A stretch of DNA of 64,000 nucleotides from Thermoplasmatales archaeon SW_10_69_26 (GCA_003009755.1 PXUB01000017.1:19149-83148), one strand, 5' to 3'. Positions 24,792 to 33,909 are shown, numbered from the stretch's first letter. Numbers and translations: made by a program. The notes: generated by a model not told the origin, from the letters alone.

Positions 24792-25064
24792 TCAGAGGTA
24801 GCGGGGGATCTCGTCCTCGTACGCGCCGAAGTAGCGCTCGATGACGGGCAGCTCGAACGCCGAGAGGATCTGCTCCTTGGGTTCCCGGTCGAGCAGGAAC
24901 CGGAAGCTGGCCTCGACGAGGTGGTCGGGCTCGACGGCGGGGGCCAGGCGCTCGTGGTCCTCGCGGGACAGCTTGACCTCGTGCTGGCTGGCGCTGTTGG
25001 CCTCCTCGACCCGCACCTCGAACACCATCGGGTCCCCGTCGTCGAGCTGCTTCACCTCGATCAT
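24792..25064 (-). CDS. Small acidic hypothetical protein, 90 residues
   Basis: No family named with confidence. The protein reads as a small alpha/beta domain: MIEVKQLDDGDPMVFEVRVEE strands, then EVKLSREDHERLA, and the C-terminal helices FRFLLDREPKEQILSAFELPVIERYF. The last part (DREPKEQIL..F..PVI..YF) recurs in short conserved hypothetical proteins of bacteria and archaea. ATG at 25064 is chosen because a TTTT box lies 28-31 nt upstream; longer starts lack one. No cysteine, signal or membrane segment; cytosolic. Confidence 0.68.
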   Translation of the reverse strand: MIEVKQLDDGDPMVFEVRVEEANSASQHEVKLSREDHERLAPAVEPDHLVEASFRFLLDREPKEQILSAFELPVIERYFGAYEDEIPRYL

Positions 25065-25147
25065 CGCGGTAGCGGATACGGTGGGGAAGGGAAAAGCCGT
25101 CGCTCGACGGTCGTCGCCGTCGTTTCGACGACAGACCAACAACCTTG

Positions 25148-25753
25148 ATGGTTGCTGAACCCAACCACCCGTCGATGCTCTGGAACCGATCGACCGCCCG
25201 AGCGGGGGCGACCCGGGCGCTCGCGTTGACGATCGCCGGTCTCGCTGCGTTGCTCGTCGTGGCGGCTGCGCCGACCGGGGCGCAGGCGCAGTCCGACACG
25301 GTGAAGATCGACCCCGGGCAACACGCGGCGGTCGAGATCGACTTCCGCGACGGCCCGACGAAGGACGTCAGCTACCAGGTGACGGTCCAGGAAGGCCCCA
25401 ACGTCGACGTGCTGTTCCTCGACAACGCCAACTACCAGAAGTACACGGACGGCGAGTCCTTCGAGTACATCGGCGAGTGGTCGGACCTCGACACCGGCGA
25501 CACGGACGCGTCGTTCCGACTCGAGCGCCACGGGACGTGGTGGCTCGTCCTCGACCACACGGATCGGCCCGACGACGGAGCCTCGCCGGCGACGATCGGG
25601 GCCGAGTCCGTGACGGCCCGCTACTCCCTGTCGACGGAGACGAACGTCACCGACCAGGCGCGCGACCGCGCCAACCAGCTGCCGGCACCGGGCGCGAGCG
25701 CGGCGGTGGGCCTGTTGGGCACGGTGGCGCTGCTCGCCGCCCGCGAGCGGTGA
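25148..25753 (+). CDS. Secreted protein with C-terminal PAPG-type anchor
   Basis: From ATG 25148 the protein has 201 residues; an ATG at 25175 would shorten it by nine and is equally plausible. The signal peptide has core LALTIAGLAALLVVAAAP and cleavage after AQA. A compact beta-sandwich follows (HAAVEIDFRDGPTKDVSYQV to WWLVLDHTDRP), resembling the pre-peptidase C-terminal type of fold. The end is LPAPGASAAVGLLGTVALLAARER, a P-x-P-G, hydrophobic helix, basic tail like those of 16264-17193 and 22056-23774. Surface-attached, function unknown. Confidence 0.7.
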   Translation: MVAEPNHPSMLWNRSTARAGATRALALTIAGLAALLVVAAAPTGAQAQSDTVKIDPGQHAAVEIDFRDGPTKDVSYQVTVQEGPNVDVLFLDNANYQKYTDGESFEYIGEWSDLDTGDTDASFRLERHGTWWLVLDHTDRPDDGASPATIGAESVTARYSLSTETNVTDQARDRANQLPAPGASAAVGLLGTVALLAARER

Positions 25754-25966
25754 CGCGGGGGTCCATCGCGGCCCCCGCGGGGGCGGCGCCGATCAGCTGA
25801 TCTCCTGCCGTCGCCCTCGAGGTCGCGGTCCCCGCGGCGGGACTCGATCTCCTCGTCGACGGCCTCGAGGTGGCGGGTTTCGACGCGCGCCGCCTCGACG
25901 GCGGCCTCGTCCTCGGGGTCGCCCTCGGGCCCGACGTTCGCGGTAGGGACAGCCGCTGATGCGGGC
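25754..25966 (-). other. Gap with coding-like relic on the minus strand
   Basis: Between about 25960 and 25790 the minus strand reads GPEGDPEDEAAVEAARVETR and continues with HLEAVDEEIESRRGD, acidic and with strong third-position GC like real genes here, but no ATG, GTG or TTG opens the frame after the previous stop. It may be a remnant of a gene or a frame entered by an unrecognised start. Confidence 0.3.
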
Positions 25967-26980
25967 CTAGGCGGTCGTGTCCGGGGCTGCGACGTCGTGG
26001 TTGATCGCGATCTCGGCGATGTTGGCCGCGTACGCCGCCGTGCGGCCGATCGACTCGACGACGAAGGCGATGTGCACCGCCGCCTGGGAGCCGAAGTCGG
26101 TCCCGCGCTTGAGCAGCTGAGCCTGCTCGTCCTGGAACTCGTTGGCCTCCTGGATCACCCGGTCGGCGGTCTCGGGGTCGTGGTGGCGGAACGTGTCCAC
26201 GGCATCCTCGAAGAGGCTGGTCGACCGCCGCCAGGCCTGAGCGATCTCGCCGAGGAGCTCGTCGGCCTCACCGTCCCGCGGGATCTCCATCGCTTCCCCG
26301 GCGACCCGGTTGGCGTGGTCGGCGGTCCGCTCGCACAGCCGGGCGACCAGCAGGAAGTTGTGAGCTTCGCCGGGCGACAGCTCCATCTTCGAGGCGTAGC
26401 TGACGTCGCGCAACAGCGCGTGGAACTGCTTGTTGATCAGCCAGAACAGGCGGTCGACCTCGTCGTCCCGGTCCCGCACGGAGGTGCGCTTGCGGTCGTC
26501 GGGTGTCGTCAGCAGGTCGTCGGCGTCCTGCTGCATCGCCTGGGTCAGCATCTGCAACCGGCGCAGCGCCTTGTCGACGTGGAAGTCCTTCGGGTCCAGG
26601 AAGTCCTGCACCGTCACCGAGCCCATGTCCTCCTCGATGATCTCGAGCCCCATGATGCGGTCCTTGGCGCGCTGGACGGCGTCCCGGGCCTCGGGAGAGA
26701 TCTCGTCCACGGACGTCACGGTGATCGCGTCGAAGCCGTTCAGGTAGGCCGAGATGACCTGGCGGAACAGCGACTCGGTGTCGGCGCCGTCCGCGCTGAG
26801 GTGGTAGGTCTGGATCTCCCGATCGCCCTTCGCGTGCGGGTGCACGGCCATCGACCCATCCGGTTGCTCGGCACATCCGACGACGTCCCCCGCCTGGAGG
26901 TCGGCTTTCTCGGCCCACGTCTTGGGCAGGGTGACGGTCAACGAGGAGCCGCCGGTCAACTGGACTTTGCGGAGCTCCAT
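25967..26980 (-). CDS. AbrB-PhoU fusion: phosphate-regulon transcriptional regulator
   Basis: From ATG 26980 the protein has 337 residues. Residues 1-45 form a SpoVT/AbrB DNA-binding domain (MELRKVQLTGGSSLTVTLPK, then KADLQAGD), and two PhoU helical bundles follow (about 115-215 and 220-330) with the metal-binding-type segments ARLCERTADHANRVAGE and ESIGRTAAYAANIAE. Archaeal AbrB-PhoU proteins are thought to sense Pst transporter state and control phosphate genes. It is divergent from pstS, and its own TATA (CTATATGC, 27007-27013) is overlapped by a perfect palindrome, so autoregulation is likely. An in-frame upstream start at 27067 would lie beyond the promoter. Confidence 0.88.
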   Translation of the reverse strand: MELRKVQLTGGSSLTVTLPKTWAEKADLQAGDVVGCAEQPDGSMAVHPHAKGDREIQTYHLSADGADTESLFRQVISAYLNGFDAITVTSVDEISPEARDAVQRAKDRIMGLEIIEEDMGSVTVQDFLDPKDFHVDKALRRLQMLTQAMQQDADDLLTTPDDRKRTSVRDRDDEVDRLFWLINKQFHALLRDVSYASKMELSPGEAHNFLLVARLCERTADHANRVAGEAMEIPRDGEADELLGEIAQAWRRSTSLFEDAVDTFRHHDPETADRVIQEANEFQDEQAQLLKRGTDFGSQAAVHIAFVVESIGRTAAYAANIAEIAINHDVAAPDTTA

Positions 26981-27008
26981 CTTAACCTCACGATTGGACC
27001 CCCTGGCA

Positions 27009-27025
27009 TATAGAGTTTCTCTATA
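27009..27025. promoter_or_regulatory. Operator palindrome 1 (AbrB-PhoU promoter side)
   Basis: TATAGAG-TTT-CTCTATA, a perfect palindrome that overlaps the TATA box of the minus-strand regulator gene. The core AGAGTTTCT recurs at 27051-27059. Candidate binding site of the AbrB domain. Confidence 0.6.
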
Positions 27026-27048
27026 CTCTCCATACGGATACTTACTGG

Positions 27049-27061
27049 TTAGAGTTTCTAA
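27049..27061. promoter_or_regulatory. Operator palindrome 2 (pstS promoter side)
   Basis: TTAGA-GTT-TCTAA shares the AGAGTTTCT core with palindrome 1, 40 bp away centre to centre. It overlaps the best TATA candidate for pstS, which would place transcription start near 27085 and give a leader of about 35 nt. Confidence 0.6.
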
Positions 27062-27121
27062 GGGCAACGGGTATCCCCAGGGTGGGTCTCACGCCGACAG
27101 AACCGAAACGAGTGTCTCATC

Positions 27122-28156
27122 ATGGTCAACGAACCGCTCTCCGATCGTCTTCGCGCTCCGCTCGCCATCGCTGTGGGACTCTTGATGCTCGGCAGCCTGT
27201 TCGCCGGATGCATCACGTCCGACTCCGGTGGCGGTCAGGCCAACCTCAAGCAGACCGGCTCCTCGACCGTTCACCCGCTCGCCCAAGCCTGGGCCCAAGA
27301 GTTCACGGAGGCAGAGATCGCCGTGAGCGGTGGCGGATCCAGCCACGGTCGCAACGCCATCCTCACCGGCAACGCTCACCTCGGTGACGCCTCCAGCAAG
27401 ATGGGGCCCGGCGACTATGACAAGGTCGGGTGCGACGTCTCCCAAGACGAGATCGACGCCGCGCAAAGCGGCCCACACCCCTGGAAGTACCCGAGCTGCA
27501 ACGGCGTAACCCCGACCGAGTGGGTCGTCGCCTGGGACGTGCTCGTCGTCGTCGTGAACCCGAACAACGACTGGGCTGATGAGCTCAGCTACGAGCAGCT
27601 CCGGCAGATCTTCACGACCGAGAACACGGCCGAGAAGTGGAGCGAGGTCGAGGGCCTCGAGGACGCACCGGACGAGAAGATCGAGATCCACGCCCCCGAC
27701 GCCGCCTCCGGCACGTACGAGTTCTTCTTCGAGGAGGTCGCCGGCCACACCGACAAGTCCCTGCTCGCCGAGGGCAGCGACCGCTACCACGGCTCCGCCA
27801 ACGACAACGTGATCCTGAACAAGATCACGGAGAACGAGAACGCGATCGGCTACTTCGGGCTCGCCTACTACGTCCAGAACGAGGACAAGATCGACACCGT
27901 AGCCATCTCCGAGGAGGGCGAGGATTTCGTGGAACCCAGCTTCGAGACGGCCAGCGAGTACCCGGTCACGCGCCCGCTGCACATCTACACCGACGGCGTC
28001 CCCAGCGGTGACGACGCCACCTCCCAGGCCGTCAAGGACTACATGTGCTTCGCGATGAGCGAGGAGGGCCAGTCGATCGTCCCCGACGTCGGCTACGTCA
28101 AGGAGTCCGACTTCGACCCCGAGTCGCACTCGAACCAGCAGAGCAAGGTCTGCTGA
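27122..28156 (+). CDS. pstS: Phosphate ABC transporter substrate-binding lipoprotein
   Basis: 344 residues. A lipobox with C30 (SLFAGC) anchors it outside the membrane. The phosphate-binding loop is TGSSTVHPLAQAW (residues 45-57), followed by SGGGSSHGRNAILTG and the second phosphate contact DAASGTYEFF near residue 197. It binds inorganic phosphate and delivers it to PstC-PstA. First gene of pstS-pstC-pstA-pstB-phoU, divergent from the AbrB-PhoU regulator with the two-palindrome control region between. ATG at 27122. Confidence 0.95.
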   Translation: MVNEPLSDRLRAPLAIAVGLLMLGSLFAGCITSDSGGGQANLKQTGSSTVHPLAQAWAQEFTEAEIAVSGGGSSHGRNAILTGNAHLGDASSKMGPGDYDKVGCDVSQDEIDAAQSGPHPWKYPSCNGVTPTEWVVAWDVLVVVVNPNNDWADELSYEQLRQIFTTENTAEKWSEVEGLEDAPDEKIEIHAPDAASGTYEFFFEEVAGHTDKSLLAEGSDRYHGSANDNVILNKITENENAIGYFGLAYYVQNEDKIDTVAISEEGEDFVEPSFETASEYPVTRPLHIYTDGVPSGDDATSQAVKDYMCFAMSEEGQSIVPDVGYVKESDFDPESHSNQQSKVC

Positions 28157-28211
28157 CAGCCGGTAAAGCCAAAACAAACCGCTCTATACAGCCCGTCGAC
28201 GGAGCATCGCG

Positions 28212-29582
28212 ATGGAGGAGAACCGGGGCCTCGGCAAGCTCGCCAGCACAGCGGACGATGCGGTCGTCGCGGCCAAGCGCCGCGAACGCATCGTCCGCGT
28301 CCTCCTCTTCGCGGCTGCGAGCGTCGCGCTCGTCGTGACCGGCGCGATCATCTGGACGCTCGTCGACGGCACGATCCGCTTCTTCGGTGCCTCCGGAACG
28401 AGCTTGAGCGCGTTCTTTGGCAACCCGCAGTGGGGCGGCATCGCGACCGTCTTGGGGCTGTCCGCTCTCGGCCTACTCGCTGCCGAGGCCTTCCTCTGGG
28501 GCGGATCGAACGTGCTGGGTGGGGTGACCCGCGCCCAACCGCCCTCCCTGCGTCGGCGGCTCCGCACCCGCCTCGTGGCGCGATGGAGCATCATCGCAAC
28601 GACACCGATCGCGTACGCGATCAACCGCGAGTTCTTCCTGCCGCTGTTCCCGTCGAACCCCGTCGTCGCGGTTGCGGTCCCCACGGTTCCCACGCTGGGG
28701 TACGTCTGGCTGGCGGGGCAACTGGCCAGCGAGGACGTCCTGCCGACCCGAGATCTCCCCGGACCCGGCGACTGGCCGCGCGCGATCGGGCTCACCGCGG
28801 CCGCGATCGTGTTCGCGGCCGTCGTGACCACGTACGACCTGTCGACGAGCACGTTCCTGGGCTCGGTCCAGTGGGCGGGCGTCGCGGGCGAGTTCAGCAT
28901 CTGGTCGCTGGTGTCCGGCACCGTTCTCATAGCGATCGGCGCCCTGATCCTGGCGGGCCCGGTGGGCGTCGGTGCCGCCCTGTACCTGGCCGAGTTCGCC
29001 GACGAGCGCGTGCGGGCGATCGGGAAACCGATCGTCGAGGTTCTCGCCGGCGTGCCCAGCATCGTGTACGGGTTCTTCGCGCTGTTCACGATCAGCCCGT
29101 TCATGCAGGAGCACTTCGGCGCGATGACGTACAACGCCGGGAGCGCGATCCTCGTCGTCTCCGTCATGGTGCTCCCGATCGTCGTCTCGCTCAGCGAGGA
29201 CGCGATCTCGAGCGTGCCAGGCCACCTGCGCGACGCCTCGCTCGCGATGGGCGCCACCGAGTGGGAGACCAGCCTGAACGTGATCCTCCCCGCCGCACGC
29301 TCGGGCGTGTTCGCCAGCTTGTTCCTCGGCCTGGCCCGGGCCCTGGGCGAGACGATGGCCGTCCTACTGGCCGCGGGCAGCATCGCCCGCTGGCACCTCG
29401 ACCCCTTGATGGAGGTGCAGACGATGACGACCTACATCGCCCGCGTCTCCACCGGAGACATCCCGCCCGGGCCGGCCACGGATGCCGCGTTCGCGGTCGG
29501 CCTGGTGCTCTTCGTGATCACGTACACCGTCAACCTCGGCGGTCAGGAGATCCTGGACCGCATGGGGGTGGATGAAGTTTGA
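28212..29582 (+). CDS. pstC: Phosphate ABC transporter permease PstC, with long extra membrane insert
   Basis: A permease of 456 residues. The C-terminal 250 are the usual permease core: [30 protein letters not shown] and the EAA loop [20 protein letters not shown] that contacts PstB. E. coli PstC has 319 residues; here about 120 extra residues with more hydrophobic segments (residues about 75-200: [39 protein letters not shown]) sit between the first helix and the core. This extension is real coding sequence by composition. Start ATG 28212; the stop overlaps the TTG start of pstA by 4 nt. Confidence 0.93.
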   Translation: MEENRGLGKLASTADDAVVAAKRRERIVRVLLFAAASVALVVTGAIIWTLVDGTIRFFGASGTSLSAFFGNPQWGGIATVLGLSALGLLAAEAFLWGGSNVLGGVTRAQPPSLRRRLRTRLVARWSIIATTPIAYAINREFFLPLFPSNPVVAVAVPTVPTLGYVWLAGQLASEDVLPTRDLPGPGDWPRAIGLTAAAIVFAAVVTTYDLSTSTFLGSVQWAGVAGEFSIWSLVSGTVLIAIGALILAGPVGVGAALYLAEFADERVRAIGKPIVEVLAGVPSIVYGFFALFTISPFMQEHFGAMTYNAGSAILVVSVMVLPIVVSLSEDAISSVPGHLRDASLAMGATEWETSLNVILPAARSGVFASLFLGLARALGETMAVLLAAGSIARWHLDPLMEVQTMTTYIARVSTGDIPPGPATDAAFAVGLVLFVITYTVNLGGQEILDRMGVDEV

Positions 29583-30475
29583 ACGCGGAGGACCTCGGCG
29601 AGGAGCTGCGCAAGGGATCGGGCGAACTCTCCCGCCGGCGCAAGACGGCGCTCATCGGACGCGCCGTCACGGGCCTCTGCCTGGCGATCGCCGTGGTCTT
29701 CCTGGGGCTGCTCATCTTCGACGTTCTGCGACGGGGCCTGCCCCAACTGGATTGGCAGTTCCTCACCACGGACGTGAAGGGGTTCAACCCCGAGACCGGC
29801 GGCGTCCGGAACGCGATCGTCGGCAGCGTGTACCTGATCTTGATCACGATGGCCGTCGCCGTCCCCCTCGGTGTGGCTACGGCCGTGTACCTCGAAGAGT
29901 TCGCCAAGGACAACGCGATCACCACGGGGCTCCAGCGCCTCGTCGAGAACCTCGCTGGTGTGCCCAGCATCGTGTTCGGCCTGCTCGGGCTGGCGTTCTT
30001 CGCTCGACTGATGGATTTCGGCACGAGCCTGATCTCCGGCGGCCTCACGCTGGGCCTGCTCGTGCTGCCGATCGTCGTCGTCTCGACCCAAGAAGCCCTG
30101 TCTGCGGTGCCCGACGAGTTCCGCAACGGCGCTCGCGCGATGGGAGCCACGGAGTGGCAGGTGGTGAAGGACCACGTGCTCCCCGCGGCGCTGCCTGGCA
30201 TCATGACCGGATCGATCCTCTCCCTCTCGCGCGCGATCGGCGAGACGGCTCCGATCCTCTTCGTCGTCTCCTCGTTCATCCGCGGTGTCCCGACCGCGCT
30301 CACCGACGGGTTCCTCGCGCTCCCCTACCAGATCTTCTACTGGGCACAATTGCCCAGTCAGGAGGTCCAGCAGATGGCGGCCAGCGCGATCATCGTCCTC
30401 ATGGCCCTGTTGCTCACGATGAACGGTGTCGCCGTCGCTATCCGACAGTGGTCGTTGTCCCGGAGGCAATGGTAA
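29579..30475 (+). CDS. pstA: Phosphate ABC transporter permease PstA
   Basis: The 298-residue permease has six membrane helices: [35 protein letters not shown], and the EAA loop [23 protein letters not shown]. It pairs with PstC to form the channel. It starts at TTG 29579 inside the end of pstC (TTGA overlap), evidence of translational coupling; its TAA overlaps the next ATG (TAATG), so pstB is coupled as well. Confidence 0.93.
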   Translation: MNAEDLGEELRKGSGELSRRRKTALIGRAVTGLCLAIAVVFLGLLIFDVLRRGLPQLDWQFLTTDVKGFNPETGGVRNAIVGSVYLILITMAVAVPLGVATAVYLEEFAKDNAITTGLQRLVENLAGVPSIVFGLLGLAFFARLMDFGTSLISGGLTLGLLVLPIVVVSTQEALSAVPDEFRNGARAMGATEWQVVKDHVLPAALPGIMTGSILSLSRAIGETAPILFVVSSFIRGVPTALTDGFLALPYQIFYWAQLPSQEVQQMAASAIIVLMALLLTMNGVAVAIRQWSLSRRQW

Positions 30476-31224
30476 TGTCGAACATCACGGTCGAAGATCT
30501 CAACGTCTGGTACGGCGACGATCACGCCCTCAAGAACATCAACATGGAGATCCCAGAGGGGGAAGTCACCGCGCTCATCGGTGCCAGCGGTTGCGGGAAA
30601 TCCACGTTCCTGCGCTGCTTCAACCGGATGAACGACGAGATCGGCGTCGCCCGCGTCGAGGGCTCGATCCGCTGGAAGGGCGTCGACCTCAACGGCGAGG
30701 ACGTCGACCCCGTCGCGCTGCGACGACGCGTCGGGATGGTCTTCCAAAAGCCCAACCCGTTCCCGAAGACCGTCTACGACAACATCGCGTACGGCGTGTC
30801 GCTGAACGGGCGCGGCGACGACGACATGGACCAGATCGTCGAGACGAGCCTCGAGCAGGCCAACCTCTGGGACGAGGTCGAGGACCGGCTCGACAAGAAC
30901 GCGCTCACGCTCTCCGGCGGTCAGCAACAGCGGCTCTGCATCGCGCGCGCGGTGGCCGTGAAGCCCGACGTCATCCTGATGGACGAGCCCGCCAGCGCGC
31001 TCGACCCCGTGTCCACGCAGAAGATCGAGAACCTGATCGAGGAGCTGCGGGAGGAGTACACGGTCGTCGTCGTGACGCACAACATGCAGCAGGCCGCGCG
31101 GATCAGCGACAAGACCGCTCACCTCCACCTCGGCGAGCTCGTCGAGTTCGACAACACCGACAAGATCTTCGAGAACCCCGAGGAAGAGCTCACCGAGGCC
31201 TACATCACAGGCCGCTTCGGTTGA
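30475..31224 (+). CDS. pstB: Phosphate ABC transporter ATPase PstB
   Basis: A 249-residue ATPase with Walker [10 protein letters not shown] at 36-44, Q-loop [10 protein letters not shown] near 90, signature [14 protein letters not shown] near 144-157, Walker [13 protein letters not shown] near 168 and the H-loop [10 protein letters not shown] near 200; the [11 protein letters not shown] segment is typical of PstB. It hydrolyses ATP to drive phosphate import. ATG 30475 overlaps the pstA stop; a GGAGG Shine-Dalgarno site lies at 30462-30466. An ATG two codons earlier (30469) is in frame but less likely. Confidence 0.95.
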   Translation: MSNITVEDLNVWYGDDHALKNINMEIPEGEVTALIGASGCGKSTFLRCFNRMNDEIGVARVEGSIRWKGVDLNGEDVDPVALRRRVGMVFQKPNPFPKTVYDNIAYGVSLNGRGDDDMDQIVETSLEQANLWDEVEDRLDKNALTLSGGQQQRLCIARAVAVKPDVILMDEPASALDPVSTQKIENLIEELREEYTVVVVTHNMQQAARISDKTAHLHLGELVEFDNTDKIFENPEEELTEAYITGRFG

Positions 31225-31281
31225 CCGACACACCTATACCCTGGCCGTTTCGATCCAACAACGCGACGAGGAACGCCCCAC

Positions 31282-31938
31282 ATGGCTCGCGACACCTTCG
31301 ACAAGCAGCTCGGCGATCTGAAGGCCCAGGTCATGGAGATGGCCGACCTGGCCAAGTGGATGTTCGAGACCGGCGTCCAGAGCCTCATCGATCTCTCCGA
31401 CGACACCGCCGACGAGGTCTTGGAGAAGCGCCACCGCCTGGCCGAGCTCGACGAGCAGATCGAGGAGGACGCGCTCAAGCTCGTCGCCCGCCAGCAACCG
31501 ATGGCCAAGGACATGCGCGCCATCGGCGCCGCGCTCAAGCTGATCACCTACATCAACCGCATCGGGCGCTACGGCAAGGACATCGCCCAGATCACCACGC
31601 AGTGGGACTCGGAAACCCACTACTCCGACCTCGTCAACCTACCCCGCATGGTCGAGCTCGTGCACAACGGGCTCAACCACGTGCTCCGCTGCTACCACGA
31701 GGAGGAGGACATCGACCTCGAGCAGCTCGTCGAGTGGGAGGACGAGATCGACGCGCTGCGCTGGAGCGTCTTCCGCGAGTGCCTGACCTACATGGCCCAG
31801 GACCCCGAGCACATCGAGGAGTACGCCTACTACATGATGATCGCGCGCTACCTGGAGCGCTGCGGGGACAACGTCTGCAAGATGGCCGAGAAGATCCACT
31901 ACATGGTCGAAGGCGAGCACCTCGCCATCGACACCTAA
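31282..31938 (+). CDS. phoU: Phosphate transport regulator PhoU
   Basis: The 218-residue protein carries two PhoU three-helix bundles (about 5-110 and 115-215), with the conserved LEKRHRLAELDEQIEEDALKL area and the second-bundle motif YMMIARYLERCGDNVCKMAEKI whose Asp/Glu residues bind metal in relatives. PhoU restrains PstSCAB and signals phosphate sufficiency. It is the last gene of the pst unit (57 bp after pstB). Two PhoU-type proteins therefore flank the operon, one with a DNA-binding domain and one without. Confidence 0.92.
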   Translation: MARDTFDKQLGDLKAQVMEMADLAKWMFETGVQSLIDLSDDTADEVLEKRHRLAELDEQIEEDALKLVARQQPMAKDMRAIGAALKLITYINRIGRYGKDIAQITTQWDSETHYSDLVNLPRMVELVHNGLNHVLRCYHEEEDIDLEQLVEWEDEIDALRWSVFRECLTYMAQDPEHIEEYAYYMMIARYLERCGDNVCKMAEKIHYMVEGEHLAIDT

Positions 31939-32245
31939 GTCGGGAGCTCGCACCCTGCAGAGCCCTCCGCGCGTTGCCTCACATCTGTAACCATCTCTCC
32001 CGAGCCTACCCAGCCAACCCTTTCCCCCGTCCCGTCCGTGAGTCCCGATGCCGGTGGCCCCGGGGACCGCCGGCCACCTCCATTCTCCCCCCCTCCCGGC
32101 CCCCACGGGCCGGGCTCCCTCCCACTGGGCGGCCAGCGACCCGTCTCGGGGGGGTCTGCGGGACCCGATCCTCTGGGGGTCTCGGTAGGCCTCCGGAGAC
32201 TCCTCCAGCAACCCCCAAGCCCGGTCCACCCGTGGCCGAGCCTGC
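31939..32245. other. 307-bp gap with GC hairpins after phoU
   Basis: Pyrimidine-rich sequence with two inverted repeats: GGTGGCC at 32053-32059 pairs with GGCCACC at 32072-32078, and CCCGGCCC at 32095-32102 pairs with GGGCCGGG at 32107-32114. These probably end the pst transcript. No gene is seen. Confidence 0.45.
32095..32114 (+). terminator. GC-rich hairpin downstream of the pst operon
   Basis: A perfect 8-bp stem with a 4-nt loop, 156 nt after the phoU stop, in C/T-rich surroundings. A transcript-end role is inferred. Confidence 0.3.
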
Positions 32246-33460
32246 ATGGAACCCAACACCCTGCCCGCCTGGCTGTTGCTCGCCTCCGCCAGCCTGCTGC
32301 TCACCGTCCCCGCGGCCGGGGCCGAGGACTACCCCTTCGGCTCCTACGTGGACACCGGCGACACCGACCACGTCCCCGCCGCCGAGGCCGTCGAGGACGT
32401 CCGGCTTTGCATCATCGACGAGGACGGCAGCGACCACTGGACCGAAGGCGAACCCCTGGTGCTCAGCTTCGACGGCGCCTGCGACCGCGTCAGCTACGAG
32501 GACCGTTGCCTGATCTGCCTGGACGACAAGGGTCCGGGCGCCGAGATCGAGATGGCCGACCCCGAACACGACCGCTTCCTCACCGCCGTCGACGACCACA
32601 ACCTCACCTACGTCGACATGGCCAACGAGAATGGGGTCGACCCCGACAACCCCACTTACATCGATCTCCGCAACCCCCAGGCCGAGCGCGTCGACCCCGG
32701 CGACCTGCGGCTCACGTCCTGGAAGGACCACGAGGCGTTGACGACGGTCGAGCCCGGTGACGCCGACGCCGGCGTCGCGGTCTCCCACATCACCGGCGAC
32801 CCCTGGGATTTCAACGCCACTGACGCGCTGCTCGAGCAGGGCGACGGCTTCTACCTCAACACCGACGGCGGCACGCCCGGCGCGGACTTCGACCACGTGC
32901 CCGGCGACGCCATCCGGCTCGACGACGCCGTCACGGATCCCGCCCGCGCCCTGATCGAGGACGCCATGGCCGAGATGGGAACCGAGACCGGCGAACCCAA
33001 CATCACGGCCGGCCAGCTCGCGATCGAGCCCACCGAGGCTAGCCCCGGCGAGCTCATCCGCATCCACGTAACCGCGGCCAACCACGGCCAGGCGGCCGGC
33101 GCCGGAACCATCGACACCGCCCTCGACGGAGAGGTCTTCGACGTCCGGGGTACGCCGACCCTCGAGCCCGGCCAACAGGCCAAGCTCGTGATCCCCCTGC
33201 CCGCTCCCGACGCCGAGGGCGAGGTAACCGTCTCCGTCGGCAGCCTCCAGGAGACGCTCGCGATCGAACCCGCGGAGACCGAGGCGGGCCAGGCCGACGC
33301 GGAGCCGGAGACCGACGAGGTCGAGGCCCAGGACGCCAGCACCGAGGAGCCCGTCGAGGAGCCGCCCGAGCAGGCCAGCGTCCCCGCGCTCCCCCTGGCC
33401 GGCCTGCTGGCCGCGATCGGGTTCGCCCACGCGATCGCACCCTCGCGGGAGGCCCGTTGA
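32246..33460 (+). CDS. Secreted protein with CARDB-like domain and C-terminal membrane anchor
   Basis: A 404-residue protein with a signal peptide (LPAWLLLASASLLLTVPAAGA), an acidic N-terminal domain with Cys pairs (LCIIDEDG; RCLICLDDKGPG) and a fold of unknown type to about residue 240. A CARDB-like immunoglobulin domain follows (GQLAIEPTEASPGELIRIHVTA to SVGSLQETLAIEP), then an acidic Glu/Pro linker (about 345-375). The end is VPALPLAGLLAAIGFAHAIAPSREAR, a proline-led helix and basic tail like other anchored proteins in this window but lacking the PG pair. Surface protein of unknown role. Its stop overlaps the next ATG by 1 nt. Confidence 0.75.
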   Translation: MEPNTLPAWLLLASASLLLTVPAAGAEDYPFGSYVDTGDTDHVPAAEAVEDVRLCIIDEDGSDHWTEGEPLVLSFDGACDRVSYEDRCLICLDDKGPGAEIEMADPEHDRFLTAVDDHNLTYVDMANENGVDPDNPTYIDLRNPQAERVDPGDLRLTSWKDHEALTTVEPGDADAGVAVSHITGDPWDFNATDALLEQGDGFYLNTDGGTPGADFDHVPGDAIRLDDAVTDPARALIEDAMAEMGTETGEPNITAGQLAIEPTEASPGELIRIHVTAANHGQAAGAGTIDTALDGEVFDVRGTPTLEPGQQAKLVIPLPAPDAEGEVTVSVGSLQETLAIEPAETEAGQADAEPETDEVEAQDASTEEPVEEPPEQASVPALPLAGLLAAIGFAHAIAPSREAR

Positions 33461-33909
33461 TGGCCGAGGGCCCGATGCAGATCGCCTTCGTCTGCGTTCG
33501 GAACGCCGGGCGCAGCCAGCTCGCGCTTAGCTACACCCAGCGCCGCCTCCAACGCAGCGGCCTCGACGACGCCGTGAGCCTCGTCACGGGCGGCACCTAC
33601 CCCGCCGACGAGATCCACACCGGCGTCCACGAGGTCCTCGAAGCGGAAGGCTTCGAGCTCGAGGGCCGCACGCCTCGCCAGATCACCGAGGCCGAGCTGC
33701 TCGCCAGCGACATCATCGTGACCATGGGCTGCGAGGACCTCGAGCTGCCCGACGACCTCGAGGCCGACGTCCACGCCTGGGAGCTGCCCGACCCCGCCGG
33801 CGAACCCCCGCGACACGTTCTCGAGATCGCCGAGGAGGTCGACGACCGCGTGCGGGATCTGCTGGCGGATCTCGAGCCCCGCCTCGAACGCCAGCCCGAG
33901 CGCCCCTGA
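33460..33909 (+). CDS. Low-molecular-weight phosphotyrosine phosphatase / arsenate-reductase family protein
   Basis: A protein of 149 residues. The P-loop C-x5-R is VCVRNAGRS (C12 to R18), as in ArsC-type members (V-x-N-x-G-R-S), with the general acid in the AWELPDPAGEPP segment near residue 105. It could dephosphorylate tyrosine or reduce arsenate using thioredoxin-linked cysteines; the second and third redox cysteines of classical arsenate reductases are not evident (only C in TMGCEDL), so a phosphatase role is favoured. ATG at 33460 overlaps the previous stop, and an in-frame ATG at 33475 is also possible. Confidence 0.8.
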   Translation: MAEGPMQIAFVCVRNAGRSQLALSYTQRRLQRSGLDDAVSLVTGGTYPADEIHTGVHEVLEAEGFELEGRTPRQITEAELLASDIIVTMGCEDLELPDDLEADVHAWELPDPAGEPPRHVLEIAEEVDDRVRDLLADLEPRLERQPERP

